DNA from: Microbacterium enclense
GTDB taxonomy: Bacteria > Actinomycetota > Actinomycetes > Actinomycetales > Microbacteriaceae
Reading direction: 5' to 3'
NCBI RefSeq assembly: GCF_004022425.1
Contig: NZ_RBZY01000026.1
Coordinates: 1 to 52,427 of the forward strand
DNA length: 52,427 nt
Shown: piece after piece, positions 36,784-43,947 of the stretch
Numbering within the stretch: the first letter of the stretch is position 1
Layout: the number at the start of each line of letters is the position of its first letter
The notes under the pieces: model-generated
Seen by the model: only the letters and a program-made list of their open reading frames with translations
Database searches by the model: none
Told to the model about the DNA's origin: nothing
Program-made: the position numbers and the translations under genes

Positions 36784-36897
36784 GGGAGGCGTTTCCGCAG
36801 CACCCCCGGCCAGAACGCGATATGTGCACGAGCCCGCGCGGATGACCCTCTGTGCAGAGGAGGCGCCGACCACCCCTCGCCTGCCGCGCACGGGTGA

Positions 36898-36936
36898 GTC
36901 AACCCCGTCGGCATCCGCCATCCCGCGACCTACGGT
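36898..36936 (+). promoter_or_regulatory. GTCAA(C/G)-type promoter of the SDR gene at 36978
   Basis: GTCAAC (36898-36903), 27 nt, TACGGT (36931-36936), 41 nt before the start codon. Confidence 0.55.
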
Positions 36937-36977
36937 CGCTCCCGAGCGCAAGCCGCCCCACAACAGCAAGGAACTTC

Positions 36978-37865
36978 ATGCCCCAGGTCGTCGTCATCAC
37001 CGGAGGGTCGCGCGGGATCGGCCGAGCCACCGCGGTCCGCTTCGCCCGCCGTGGCGCCCACCTCGTGCTCGTCGGGCGCGACCGCACCGCCCTCGAGGCG
37101 GCGGCGACCGCGTGCCGACGGCACGGCGCTCAGGTGCTCACGGTGGAGCGCGACGTCGCCCGAGCCACTTCCGCGAAGGAGATCGTGGATGCCGCGATCA
37201 TGCGGTTCGGACGAATCGACGTCTGGGTGTCCGCCGCATCGGTGTTCTCCTACGGATCCGTCGAAGGCACACCGGACGCGGTGCGCGACCGCGTGATCGA
37301 GACGAACCTGCTCGGGCCGATGCGCGATGCGCGCGCGGTGCTCCCCCACTTCCGGCGACGCGGCGCGGGCACGATCGTCTTCGTCGGCTCGCTGTACTCG
37401 CAGGTCGCCGGACCCTACGTCGCACCGTACGTCGCCGCCAAACACGGCCTGCTCGGCTTCGCACGATCGCTCCGCCAGGAGGTCCTGCCCGATCGTGGCA
37501 TCCGGGTCCGGGTCGTCCTCCCCGCGAGCATCGACACCCCGATCTACCAGCGCGCGGCCAACACGACGGGACGCACGCCGTTCCCCCTTCCCCCCGTGGT
37601 GTCAGCGGTCCGAGTCGCCCGCGCGGTCGAACGCGCCGCGCGCGGGCGCCGCCTCGAAGTCGCGGTCGGCGCGGCCCAGTTCGTCGCCCGCCCGCTCCGT
37701 GTCTTGGCTCCGCGGATGTACGACCGGGGCATACGACTTCTCCAACTCGCGCTCGGACTGCGGCGCCGTCCCGCCGACCCGACGACGGGGGCCGTGCTTC
37801 ACCCGCAGCACGACCCCGGCGCGATCAGCGGCGGGTGGAGGCGCTTCCCGCGCGGCCGGCGCTGA
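36978..37865 (+). CDS. SDR-family NAD(P)-dependent oxidoreductase
   Basis: 295 residues from ATG 36978, with AAGGA upstream. The cofactor motif is TGGSRGIGRAT (about 8-18) with Arg residues after the second strand (VGRDRT), favouring NADP. The usual NNAG is replaced by VSAASVF. Catalytic Ser is in VGSLYSQVAG and Tyr/Lys in PYVAAKHGLLGF. The C-terminal 60 residues form a longer basic extension than in simple SDRs. Substrate unknown. The promoter is of the recurrent stress type. Confidence 0.9.
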   Translation: MPQVVVITGGSRGIGRATAVRFARRGAHLVLVGRDRTALEAAATACRRHGAQVLTVERDVARATSAKEIVDAAIMRFGRIDVWVSAASVFSYGSVEGTPDAVRDRVIETNLLGPMRDARAVLPHFRRRGAGTIVFVGSLYSQVAGPYVAPYVAAKHGLLGFARSLRQEVLPDRGIRVRVVLPASIDTPIYQRAANTTGRTPFPLPPVVSAVRVARAVERAARGRRLEVAVGAAQFVARPLRVLAPRMYDRGIRLLQLALGLRRRPADPTTGAVLHPQHDPGAISGGWRRFPRGRR

Positions 37866-37874
37866 AGCCGGCCG
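37853..37874. terminator. Hairpin overlapping the SDR stop codon
   Basis: CGGCCGGC (37853-37860) and GCCGGCCG (37867-37874) around a 6-nt loop that contains the TGA stop, between convergent genes. It has no T-run, so terminator function is uncertain. Confidence 0.4.
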
Positions 37875-37879
37875 TCGCG

Positions 37880-38449
37880 TCACGCCGTCTCGAATCCCTC
37901 GCGTTGGGTCTGCTCATCGGCGACGCGCACGCCCCACCGGTACGACAGCTTCCCCCCGAGCCAGCCCGAGACCGAGAGGCCCGCGGCGGCGACGAGACTC
38001 AACCCGAACGCGACGAGCGGGATCCGCCCGGCATCCACGAGCCGCACCAGAAGGCCGAGCGTGAACAGGACGATCGCAGTGGTGTTGATCGCGAGGTGCG
38101 CGAGCGCCGTGCGATGAGCCGGCGTTCGCCGCTCGATGCGCGACATGTCGAGCAACCCCAGGACCGACGCGACCACCGCGCCGACGAGGCCGATGGCGAT
38201 GAGCAGCCGGGACCCCGCGGCGAACGCGGCGGGGTCGTCGGCGGCCAGCCCGAGGAGGTCGAAGACGAGGCTCGACGTCCAGGCCCCGATCGGGATGGTG
38301 ACCGCGACGGGGTGGAACGGGTGCCCGTACGGCCCCGCGACGATCGAGCGCGGACGCTTCGCCGCCCGCATCGCGGGGAAGCTCGCGCCCGTCCGCTCGC
38401 GCCCGGCGCCGAGCCGCTGCTCCGGGCCGGGCCCGGGGGCCCCGCTCAT
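37880..38449 (-). CDS. DUF2231-family membrane protein
   Basis: 189 residues from ATG 38449, which overlaps the manganese catalase stop as ATGA. After a polar 45-residue N-terminus, the segment GPYGHPFHPVAVTIPIGAWTSS (split) carries the HPxHP signature of DUF2231. Four membrane spans follow. DUF2231 proteins can bind redox cofactors such as heme, but this is not settled. Translational coupling to catalase suggests a role linked to peroxide or respiration. Confidence 0.85.
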   Translation of the reverse strand: MSGAPGPGPEQRLGAGRERTGASFPAMRAAKRPRSIVAGPYGHPFHPVAVTIPIGAWTSSLVFDLLGLAADDPAAFAAGSRLLIAIGLVGAVVASVLGLLDMSRIERRTPAHRTALAHLAINTTAIVLFTLGLLVRLVDAGRIPLVAFGLSLVAAAGLSVSGWLGGKLSYRWGVRVADEQTQREGFETA

Positions 38450-39327
38450 TCTTTGTGCAGCGCGTCCTGGGCGCGCCCCGCGAGCTTCTCGACCGTGTTG
38501 GGGAGCTCGGTGGTGCCGTAGAACCGCACGTCCGGGTGCGTGGGCGGCGGCATCGGAACACCCGGCTCGGGCGAGGCGAGGTAGGTGAACTCTCCCTTGC
38601 CGTCGGGCGTGGGTCCGGAGGCCCAGCGGCCCTCCGAGGCGGCAGCGCCGTCCGAGAAGTTGATGTATTGGTAGGACACGTCGCGGTTCTCCTTCTCGAG
38701 CGGGAAGTTGCTCGGGACGGGGAGGCTCTCGTAGCCCTCCTCCTGCAGCTCCGCCGCGGCCGCCGCCCACTGGTTCTGGTGCATGGTGTCGCGCGCGAGC
38801 AGGAACGCGAGGAGATCCTTCACACCGTGGTCGTCGGTCTGGTGGTACAGCCGCGCGACCTGCACGCGCCCCTGCATCTCGGCGTTGGCGTTCGCGGTGA
38901 AATCGGCCAGCAGGTTGCCGCTGGCGGTGATGTAGCTGCCCTGCCAGGGGTTGCCGTTGGAGTCCACCGGACGAGCACCGGCGCCCGCCACGATGCCGTG
39001 CTGGATGTCCGTCCCGCCGATCACCGCGGCGACGGTCGGGTCGTTCTGGACGGCCTCCTCGGCGATGCCGAGCGGCGACTTCTCGAGCAGCTGCGCGATC
39101 ATGACCGCGAGCATCTCGACGTGCCCCATCTCCTCGGCCCCGATCCCGAAGACCAGGTCGCGATACTTGCCGGGCATGTGCATGTTCCACGCTTGGAACT
39201 GGTACTGCATGGCGACGCTGATCTCGCCGTACTGCCCGCCGAGCACCTCTTGGAGCTTGCGGGCGTAGACGGCGTCGGGCTTGTCGGGGGTGGCGGCGTG
39301 CTGGAGTTCCTGCCGGTGGAAGTACAT
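38446..39327 (-). CDS. Manganese (non-heme) catalase
   Basis: 293 residues from ATG 39327, with AAGGAG upstream. Disproportionates hydrogen peroxide at a dimanganese site in a four-helix bundle. The metal ligands can be placed: Glu in GGQYGEISVAMQYQ, Glu and His in IGAEEMGHVEML, Glu in ANANAEMQGR and His in RDTMHQNQW. Length and order match the Lactobacillus/Thermus family. The promoter carries an ACAAC element 27 nt before TTGCCT. Followed by the coupled DUF2231 gene. Confidence 0.95.
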   Translation of the reverse strand: MYFHRQELQHAATPDKPDAVYARKLQEVLGGQYGEISVAMQYQFQAWNMHMPGKYRDLVFGIGAEEMGHVEMLAVMIAQLLEKSPLGIAEEAVQNDPTVAAVIGGTDIQHGIVAGAGARPVDSNGNPWQGSYITASGNLLADFTANANAEMQGRVQVARLYHQTDDHGVKDLLAFLLARDTMHQNQWAAAAAELQEEGYESLPVPSNFPLEKENRDVSYQYINFSDGAAASEGRWASGPTPDGKGEFTYLASPEPGVPMPPPTHPDVRFYGTTELPNTVEKLAGRAQDALHKE

Positions 39328-39374
39328 GGTGCTCCTTCGTCGGGATGCCATCCGGGGGTGCGACATCGAGCGTC

Positions 39375-39413
39375 AGGCAACGCTCCTCCGCGCGGGAAGG
39401 CACGGGGGTTGTG
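39375..39413 (-). promoter_or_regulatory. GTCAA(C/G)-type promoter of Mn-catalase
   Basis: On the minus strand CACAAC (39413-39408), 27 nt, TTGCCT (39380-39375), about 47 nt before the ATG. Confidence 0.45.
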
Positions 39414-39452
39414 CGACGCGTCCGACGACGGCACAATCACGCGGTCGATCTC

Positions 39453-39479
39453 TTGGCACTCTCCACGCCCGAGTGCTAA
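39453..39479. promoter_or_regulatory. CIRCE element (HrcA operator) of hsp20
   Basis: TTGGCACTC (39453-39461), 9-nt spacer, GAGTGCTAA (39471-39479). It differs from the CIRCE consensus at one position (TTGG for TTAG). TTGGCA can act as -35 and TAATCT (39477-39482) as -10, with 18 bp between, so HrcA would sit directly on the promoter. Confidence 0.92.
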
Positions 39480-39489
39480 TCTGACACCA

Positions 39490-39512
39490 AGTTGAGCGTG
39501 ATCGACTCAACT
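39490..39512. promoter_or_regulatory. HAIR-like element (HspR operator) of hsp20
   Basis: AGTTGAG, 9 nt, CTCAACT: the core TTGAG-N9-CTCAA matches the HspR inverted repeat (TTGAGT-N7-ACTCAA) except for the inner T/A pair. It lies just downstream of the predicted transcription start, where a repressor would block elongation. Confidence 0.75.
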
Positions 39513-39564
39513 CGAACCACAACTCCGGATGCCACGTCCGGACCGACCGAAAAGGAGAACGACC

Positions 39565-40017
39565 ATGGCCACCTACGACCCCTTCCGCGACCTCGACCGC
39601 CTCGCGTCGACGCTCCTCGACGCTCGTCGCAGCGGACCCCGACGCATGCCCATGGACCTGTACCGCGACGGCGACCACTACGTGCTGTCGGCCGACCTGC
39701 CCGGCGTCGACCCGGGCTCGGTCGACATCGACGTCGACGGGCAGCTGCTGACCATCCGCGCCGAGCGCACCCTGGCAGCGGGCGACGACGTCAAGTGGAT
39801 CACGCGCGAGCGCGAGACCGCGTCGTTCGTCCGACAGCTGAACCTCGGTCAGGGCATCGACACCGAACGCATCAGCGCCGCCTACCGCAACGGCGTGCTG
39901 TCGGTCACGATCCCGGTGAGTGAGAAGGCGAAGCCGCGTCGGATCGCCGTGTCGACCGAGGACGCGGTCGACACGATCGAAGCGCACGAGAGCACTCCGC
40001 AGCCGATCGAGCAGTGA
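39565..40017 (+). CDS. Small heat-shock protein, Hsp20/alpha-crystallin family
   Basis: 150 residues from ATG 39565, with AAAGGAG upstream. ATP-independent holdase that forms oligomers in the cytoplasm. The alpha-crystallin domain runs from about residue 30 to 130, with DHYVLSADLPGVDPGSVDIDV (split) and the closing AAYRNGVLSVTIPVSEKAKPR (split). The C-terminal IxI-like anchor is weak. Two heat-shock operators, CIRCE and HAIR-like, lie upstream. Confidence 0.95.
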   Translation: MATYDPFRDLDRLASTLLDARRSGPRRMPMDLYRDGDHYVLSADLPGVDPGSVDIDVDGQLLTIRAERTLAAGDDVKWITRERETASFVRQLNLGQGIDTERISAAYRNGVLSVTIPVSEKAKPRRIAVSTEDAVDTIEAHESTPQPIEQ

Positions 40018-40023
40018 GCACAC

Positions 40024-40059
40024 GACCGCGGTGCCGCCGTCCTGGGCGGCACCGCGGTC
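40024..40059. terminator. Hairpin terminator between hsp20 and the acidic protein gene
   Basis: A 15-bp stem starting GACCGCGGTGCCGCC (40024-40038) pairs with 40045-40059, 6-nt loop. It lies between convergent genes, so it may serve both. Confidence 0.75.
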
Positions 40060-40068
40060 AGGCACGCG

Positions 40069-40431
40069 TCAGAGGTCTTCGGGGGCGAGGTCGCCCTGGC
40101 CCTCTTCGCCCAGTTCGACCACGCCGGGGTCCTCACCCTGGGAGTCCGTGCCAGTGGACTCGGGGTGCACGTCCTCGAGGGGGATGTCGGCGTCATCGGC
40201 CGGGATCTCTGCGGGATCCGCACCCGTGGCCGTCGCGGGGTCGAGGTCAGCCGGGTCGGCCCCCTCGTCGAGGGCGGTCGTGGCATCCCACTCCGCCTGC
40301 GCGGGGTCGAGCGCCGGGTCGGGTTCGATCGAGGTGTCGCCGTCGCGCAGGGGCTGCACGCCCGCGACCCCCACACTCGCGGCGGCGGAAGCAGCGGTGG
40401 CGTCGGCGGGATCGATGGTGGCGTCGCTCAT
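40069..40431 (-). CDS. Small acidic disordered protein, 120 residues
   Basis: Start at ATG 40431, with AAAGGATC upstream. Composition is almost only Asp, Glu, Ala, Pro, Gly and Thr (for example DPADLDPATATGADPAEIP), with no hydrophobic core, predicting an unstructured, very acidic chain. No known family. The promoter has GTCAAG and TGGGAT at 27-nt spacing. Resembles, in kind but not in sequence, the acidic proteins at 45.1 and 46.9 kb. A desiccation/osmotic protectant or ion-binding role is possible but unproven. Confidence 0.75.
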   Translation of the reverse strand: MSDATIDPADATAASAAASVGVAGVQPLRDGDTSIEPDPALDPAQAEWDATTALDEGADPADLDPATATGADPAEIPADDADIPLEDVHPESTGTDSQGEDPGVVELGEEGQGDLAPEDL

Positions 40432-40493
40432 GGGAGATCCTTTCGGTCGTGCGCGCGGAGGCCGCGCGCGCCGCCACGGTCGGCGGCTCCCCC

Positions 40494-40532
40494 ATCCCAC
40501 CGCCCGCCGGAATCGCCGCACGCCCCCTTGAC
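40494..40532 (-). promoter_or_regulatory. GTCAA(C/G)-type promoter of the 120-residue acidic protein
   Basis: On the minus strand GTCAAG (40532-40527), 27 nt, TGGGAT (40499-40494). Confidence 0.5.
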
Positions 40533-40674
40533 AGCGTCCGCGCGAGCCGCGCGACGCGCCCGTTTCGCTCCGAGGCCGAACGCTCGCGCGCGGCGTCCCG
40601 CGGAGGCTCGCACGCCCTCGCCGGGGGCAAGATATCCCGGATGCCGCGGGCCGACCCCCGCGGAGGAGGGTGAC

Positions 40675-41604
40675 ATGGGGGAAGTCCTCACGGTCAACGC
40701 CACCGGCGCGGACGACGTCGAAGCGGTCTGGCGGCAGTTCGTCCCCAGCGCCCGCCTCGACCACGTCGACCCGCACCGCGTGAGTTTTCGTTGGTCGTCG
40801 ATCGAGACGCCCACGTTCTCGCTGGTGCAGTACTCGCTGCGCGCGGACGTCCGATCCTCCATCGACCTCGAGGACCAGATCATGGCGTGTCAGGTGGCGG
40901 CCCTCGACGCGCGCATCGTGATCGACGACCGCGTTCTCGACGCCCGCCAACCCTGGGTCACCGGCAACGGTCCCACCCACGCCCGCTGGAGCGGGACGGG
41001 CCGGGTCCGCGCCCTCCTCTTCGATCGCACGTCGGCCGAGCACGTCGCGCGGGCCGCGTCGGGCGAGGATCGCCTCGTGCTGCGATCGATCGACCCGATC
41101 GCGCGCGATCGCGTCCTGGCATCCCAGTGGGAGCGCAGCTTCGGCTACGTCGCCGCCGCCCTGGCCGCGGGGCACGAGCAACCGCTCGTCGCGGCCGAGC
41201 TCGAGCGCCACGCCCTCATCTCGACGCTGACGACGTTCTCGAGCGCGTACCTCGAGGCCGTCGACCGCACCGCCCAACGCACGGCCGCCCCGCGCACCGT
41301 CCGCCGCGCGCTGGCGTTCATCGAGACCCACGCGCACGAACCCGTCACGATCGACGACATCGCCGCGGCGGCCGGCATCTCCACCCGTGGTCTGCAGCAC
41401 GCGTTCCGCCGCGCTCTCGGCGTCACGCCTTCCGCGTACCTGCGCACCGTCCGACTCGCCGCCGCCCACCGCGATCTCCAGAACGGCGGCACGTCCGTCG
41501 GCGACGTGGCCCGCCGCTGGGGGTTCTCCAGCCCGTCCCGGTTCGCGCGGTTCTACCGCGACATGTACGGGCGCAACCCCGCGCAGACCGCCCGGATGTT
41601 CTGA
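40675..41604 (+). CDS. AraC-family transcriptional regulator (AraC-binding-like N-terminal domain)
   Basis: 309 residues from ATG 40675, with GGAGGAGGG upstream. The N-terminal half is a ligand-binding barrel of the AraC_binding_2 kind. The C-terminal HTH region (about 205-309) contains RALAFIETHAHEPVTIDDI, GISTRGLQHAFRRALG and RRWGFSSPSRFARFYRDMYG. Clearly paralogous to the regulators at 23.3 and 47.2 kb. No obvious target; the short gene downstream is on the same strand. Confidence 0.9.
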   Translation: MGEVLTVNATGADDVEAVWRQFVPSARLDHVDPHRVSFRWSSIETPTFSLVQYSLRADVRSSIDLEDQIMACQVAALDARIVIDDRVLDARQPWVTGNGPTHARWSGTGRVRALLFDRTSAEHVARAASGEDRLVLRSIDPIARDRVLASQWERSFGYVAAALAAGHEQPLVAAELERHALISTLTTFSSAYLEAVDRTAQRTAAPRTVRRALAFIETHAHEPVTIDDIAAAAGISTRGLQHAFRRALGVTPSAYLRTVRLAAAHRDLQNGGTSVGDVARRWGFSSPSRFARFYRDMYGRNPAQTARMF

Positions 41605-41709
41605 CATCCGTCGCATTCGGTGCCGTCGTGGCGCGGAAAGTGTGCGGCGGCAAGGGAACGGGAGCAGCCGGGGCACAGTGACGAGGTTGAGCGACGAAAG
41701 GGAACGGCC

Positions 41710-42036
41710 GTGGGGAAGTTCATGTACGAGGGGGCGGTCCGCGCCGATTTCGAGGACCGGTTGCTCGCCCACCTCCAGGTCGTCATCGGCAACAAGCTGC
41801 GCCGCGGCGAGCCGTTCTACTTCCAGTGGAAGGACGATGTCAGCACGGGCGGAGGACGGACGTCGGTGTGGCTCCACCCGCGCGCGAGCATCGTGTTCAA
41901 GTTCCACGGGGGTCGCCCGCCCGCGCTCAACCGCGCGTGGCTCGAGGCTCTCATGACCATGGCGAACTCCCCCACGGGTCTGTACGTGGTGCCGGAGCCG
42001 CCCGAGGACGCGCTCACCTCCGAGTCGTTCGGCTGA
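41710..42036 (+). CDS. DUF7882-like conserved Microbacteriaceae protein
   Basis: 108 residues from GTG 41710 (MGKFMYEGAVRADFEDRLL), with GAAAGGGAA upstream. A compact alpha/beta protein with VIGNKLRRGEPFYFQWKDD (split) and TSVWLHPRASIVFKFHG. Relatives are widespread in Microbacteriaceae and are sometimes mislabelled ATP-dependent DNA ligase. No ligase lysine motif (KxDG) is present, so I do not accept that name. Function unknown. Confidence 0.8.
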   Translation: MGKFMYEGAVRADFEDRLLAHLQVVIGNKLRRGEPFYFQWKDDVSTGGGRTSVWLHPRASIVFKFHGGRPPALNRAWLEALMTMANSPTGLYVVPEPPEDALTSESFG

Positions 42037-42042
42037 GTCCCT

Positions 42043-42081
42043 GTCAACCCGGTCGCGTCCGACGCGTCGCACGGGTTGGCT
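42043..42081 (+). promoter_or_regulatory. GTCAA(C/G)-type promoter of the FAD oxidoreductase gene
   Basis: GTCAAC (42043-42048), 27 nt, TTGGCT (42076-42081), 22 nt before ATG 42104. Confidence 0.5.
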
Positions 42082-42103
42082 GAGGGGGACGAAAGGATGC
42101 CGC

Positions 42104-43309
42104 ATGCCGCACTCACCCACATCCCGAGCGAGGATCGTGGTCGTCGGGGGCGGCAACGCCGGGCTCTCGATCGCGGGGCGCCTGCACCGCGCGCACCTCG
42201 GGGACGTGACCGTCGTCGAGCCGCGGGAGCAGCACGCGTACGCGCCGCTGCAGTCCCACATCGCCGGGGGCACGGCCCGCGCGTCGCAGGCGGTTCGCCC
42301 GCAGGCCGACGTGACACCGCCCGGCGTGCGATGGCTGCGTGACGAGGTCTTCACCGTCGACCCGGCCGCGCGCCGCGTTCATCTGGTGTCCGGGGGTCAT
42401 CTCGACTACGACCAGCTCATCGTCGCGGCGGGACTCCGCATGGCGTGGGAGACGGTACCGGGCCTGCCCGGGGCGATGGCCGCGCCCGAGGGCATCTCCA
42501 ACTACGACCTCGCTCTGGCGGCGAAGGCCTCCACGGTCCTCCGCGACCTCCGCCGCGGCACGGTGGTGTTCACCCAGCCGCCCGAGCCGGCTTCGTGCGG
42601 CGCGGCCGCGCAGAAGCCGCTGTACCTCGCGTGCGACTGGTGGCGCTCGCTCGGCGTGCTCGACGACATCCGCGTGGTGCTGGTGCTGCCCGACCCCGTC
42701 CCCTTCGGAATCCCGGACATCGACAGCGAACTCCACCGCGTCCTCGATCGCTACGGCGTGGAGGTGCGGTACTCCCGCGAGGTCAGACGAGTGGATGCCA
42801 CGACCCGCACGCTCACGATCGGTCACGGCGACGACGAGGAGACCCTCGCCTACGACGTGCTGCACGCAGTCCCTCCGCAACGCGCGCCCGAGTGGATCGC
42901 CGGCAGCGGGCTCGCCGATGCCGACGACCCGCACGGCTTCGTCGACATCGACCCCGAGACGCTGCAGCATCGGCGATACCCGGACGTGTGGTCGCTCGGC
43001 GACTCCGCGCGCGTCGCCACGCGCCCCTCGGGCGGAGCGATCCGCCCGCAGGCCAAGATCCTCGCGAAGAACCTCCGCTCGGCTCTACGCGGCGCCACGC
43101 CGAGCGCCCGCTACGACGGCTACAGCGTCGTCCCGTTCACGGTCTCCCGCGGCACCGTCGTGTTCGCGGAGTTCGACCGCTGGGGCCACCCGCGCCCGAC
43201 CATCCCGTTCTGGCGGTCGCTGTCCCGCGAGCGTCGCTCGACCTGGATCGCCGATCGGCGCATCCTGCCGTGGGTGTACTGGCACCTCATCCTGCGCGGC
43301 CGCGCGTAG
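42104..43309 (+). CDS. NAD(P)/FAD-dependent oxidoreductase, sulfide:quinone reductase-like
   Basis: 401 residues from ATG 42104, with GAAAGG upstream (an out-of-frame ATG lies at 42097). FAD motif IVVVGGGNAGLSIAGRL (about 11-27) and a second flavin segment, PDVWSLGDSARVATRPSGG (about 295-313). PASCGAAAQKPLYLACDWW holds a Cys at the position of the first redox Cys of eukaryote-type SQR. The second partner Cys further on is not found. A membrane-associated hydrophobic C-terminus ending LPWVYWHLIL fits a quinone-linked enzyme. It may oxidise sulfane-sulfur or another donor; true SQR activity is doubtful. Confidence 0.82.
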   Translation: MPHSPTSRARIVVVGGGNAGLSIAGRLHRAHLGDVTVVEPREQHAYAPLQSHIAGGTARASQAVRPQADVTPPGVRWLRDEVFTVDPAARRVHLVSGGHLDYDQLIVAAGLRMAWETVPGLPGAMAAPEGISNYDLALAAKASTVLRDLRRGTVVFTQPPEPASCGAAAQKPLYLACDWWRSLGVLDDIRVVLVLPDPVPFGIPDIDSELHRVLDRYGVEVRYSREVRRVDATTRTLTIGHGDDEETLAYDVLHAVPPQRAPEWIAGSGLADADDPHGFVDIDPETLQHRRYPDVWSLGDSARVATRPSGGAIRPQAKILAKNLRSALRGATPSARYDGYSVVPFTVSRGTVVFAEFDRWGHPRPTIPFWRSLSRERRSTWIADRRILPWVYWHLILRGRA

Positions 43310-43352
43310 CGAGAGCCCGGCGCGCCGCCCTATAGGGCACGCGCGCCGATCC

Positions 43353-43392
43353 CTCAACCCCCGGCCCCGTCCGCACCCATCGCGCGAAGACT
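43353..43392 (+). promoter_or_regulatory. GTCAA(C/G)-type promoter of the SRPBCC gene
   Basis: CTCAAC (43353-43358), 28 nt, AAGACT (43387-43392), 34 nt before ATG. One of the weaker copies. Confidence 0.4.
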
Positions 43393-43426
43393 GGACCCAG
43401 CCCCGGATCACCCACGAAAGGACATC

Positions 43427-43879
43427 ATGGCCCAGGTCATCGAAACCATCGACGTCAACGTCCCCGTCCGCGTCGCGTACAACCAGTGGACGCAGTTCGA
43501 GGAGTTCCCCCACTTCATGAGCTTCGTCGAGTCCATCACCCAGAAGACCGACACGCTCACGCACTGGAAGGTCAAGATCGCGGGGGCCGAGCGCGAGTTC
43601 GACGCCGAGATCACCGAGCAGCACCCGGACGAGCGCGTCGCCTGGAACAGCGTCGGCGGCGAGGAGAACCACGCCGGCGTCGTCACCTTCCACCGCCTCT
43701 CCGACGACGAGACGCGCGTGACCGTGCAGATCGACTGGGAGCCGACGGGCCTGCTGGAGAAGGCCGGTGCCGTGTTCGGCGCCGACGACCACTCCGTCAA
43801 GAAGGACCTCGCGAACTTCAAGGAGTACATCGAGTCGCGTGGCGCCGAGTCCGGCGCGTGGCGCGGCGACGTCAGCTGA
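43427..43879 (+). CDS. SRPBCC-family protein (polyketide cyclase/dehydrase-like)
   Basis: 150 residues from ATG 43427, with GAAAGGAC upstream. The START-like fold is shown by VIETIDVNVPVRVAYNQWTQF at the start (split), FEEFPHFMSFVESI and DHSVKKDLANFKEYIE in the long C-terminal helix. This subgroup is common in stress-type gene sets and binds an unknown hydrophobic ligand. A strong bidirectional terminator follows. Confidence 0.9.
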   Translation: MAQVIETIDVNVPVRVAYNQWTQFEEFPHFMSFVESITQKTDTLTHWKVKIAGAEREFDAEITEQHPDERVAWNSVGGEENHAGVVTFHRLSDDETRVTVQIDWEPTGLLEKAGAVFGADDHSVKKDLANFKEYIESRGAESGAWRGDVS

Positions 43880-43898
43880 CGTTCCCCACACGGAACAC

Positions 43899-43930
43899 GG
43901 ATGCCGGACCCCTTCGGGGATCCGGCATCC
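43899..43930. terminator. Bidirectional hairpin terminator
   Basis: GGATGCCGGA (43899-43908) pairs with TCCGGCATCC (43921-43930), and the loop is extended by CCCC/GGGG. It lies between the convergent SRPBCC and aldo/keto reductase genes. GTCGTTT follows on the plus strand. Confidence 0.82.
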
Positions 43931-43947
43931 GTCGTTTCAGAAGCGGC

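Noticed and set aside
41649..41690. Stress element before the DUF7882-like gene (GGCAAG)
   Set aside because: No acceptable -10 hexamer occurs 26-28 nt downstream.
41710..42036. ATP-dependent DNA ligase, a name sometimes given to this short protein
   Set aside because: 108 residues and no KxDG lysine motif; it cannot be a ligase.
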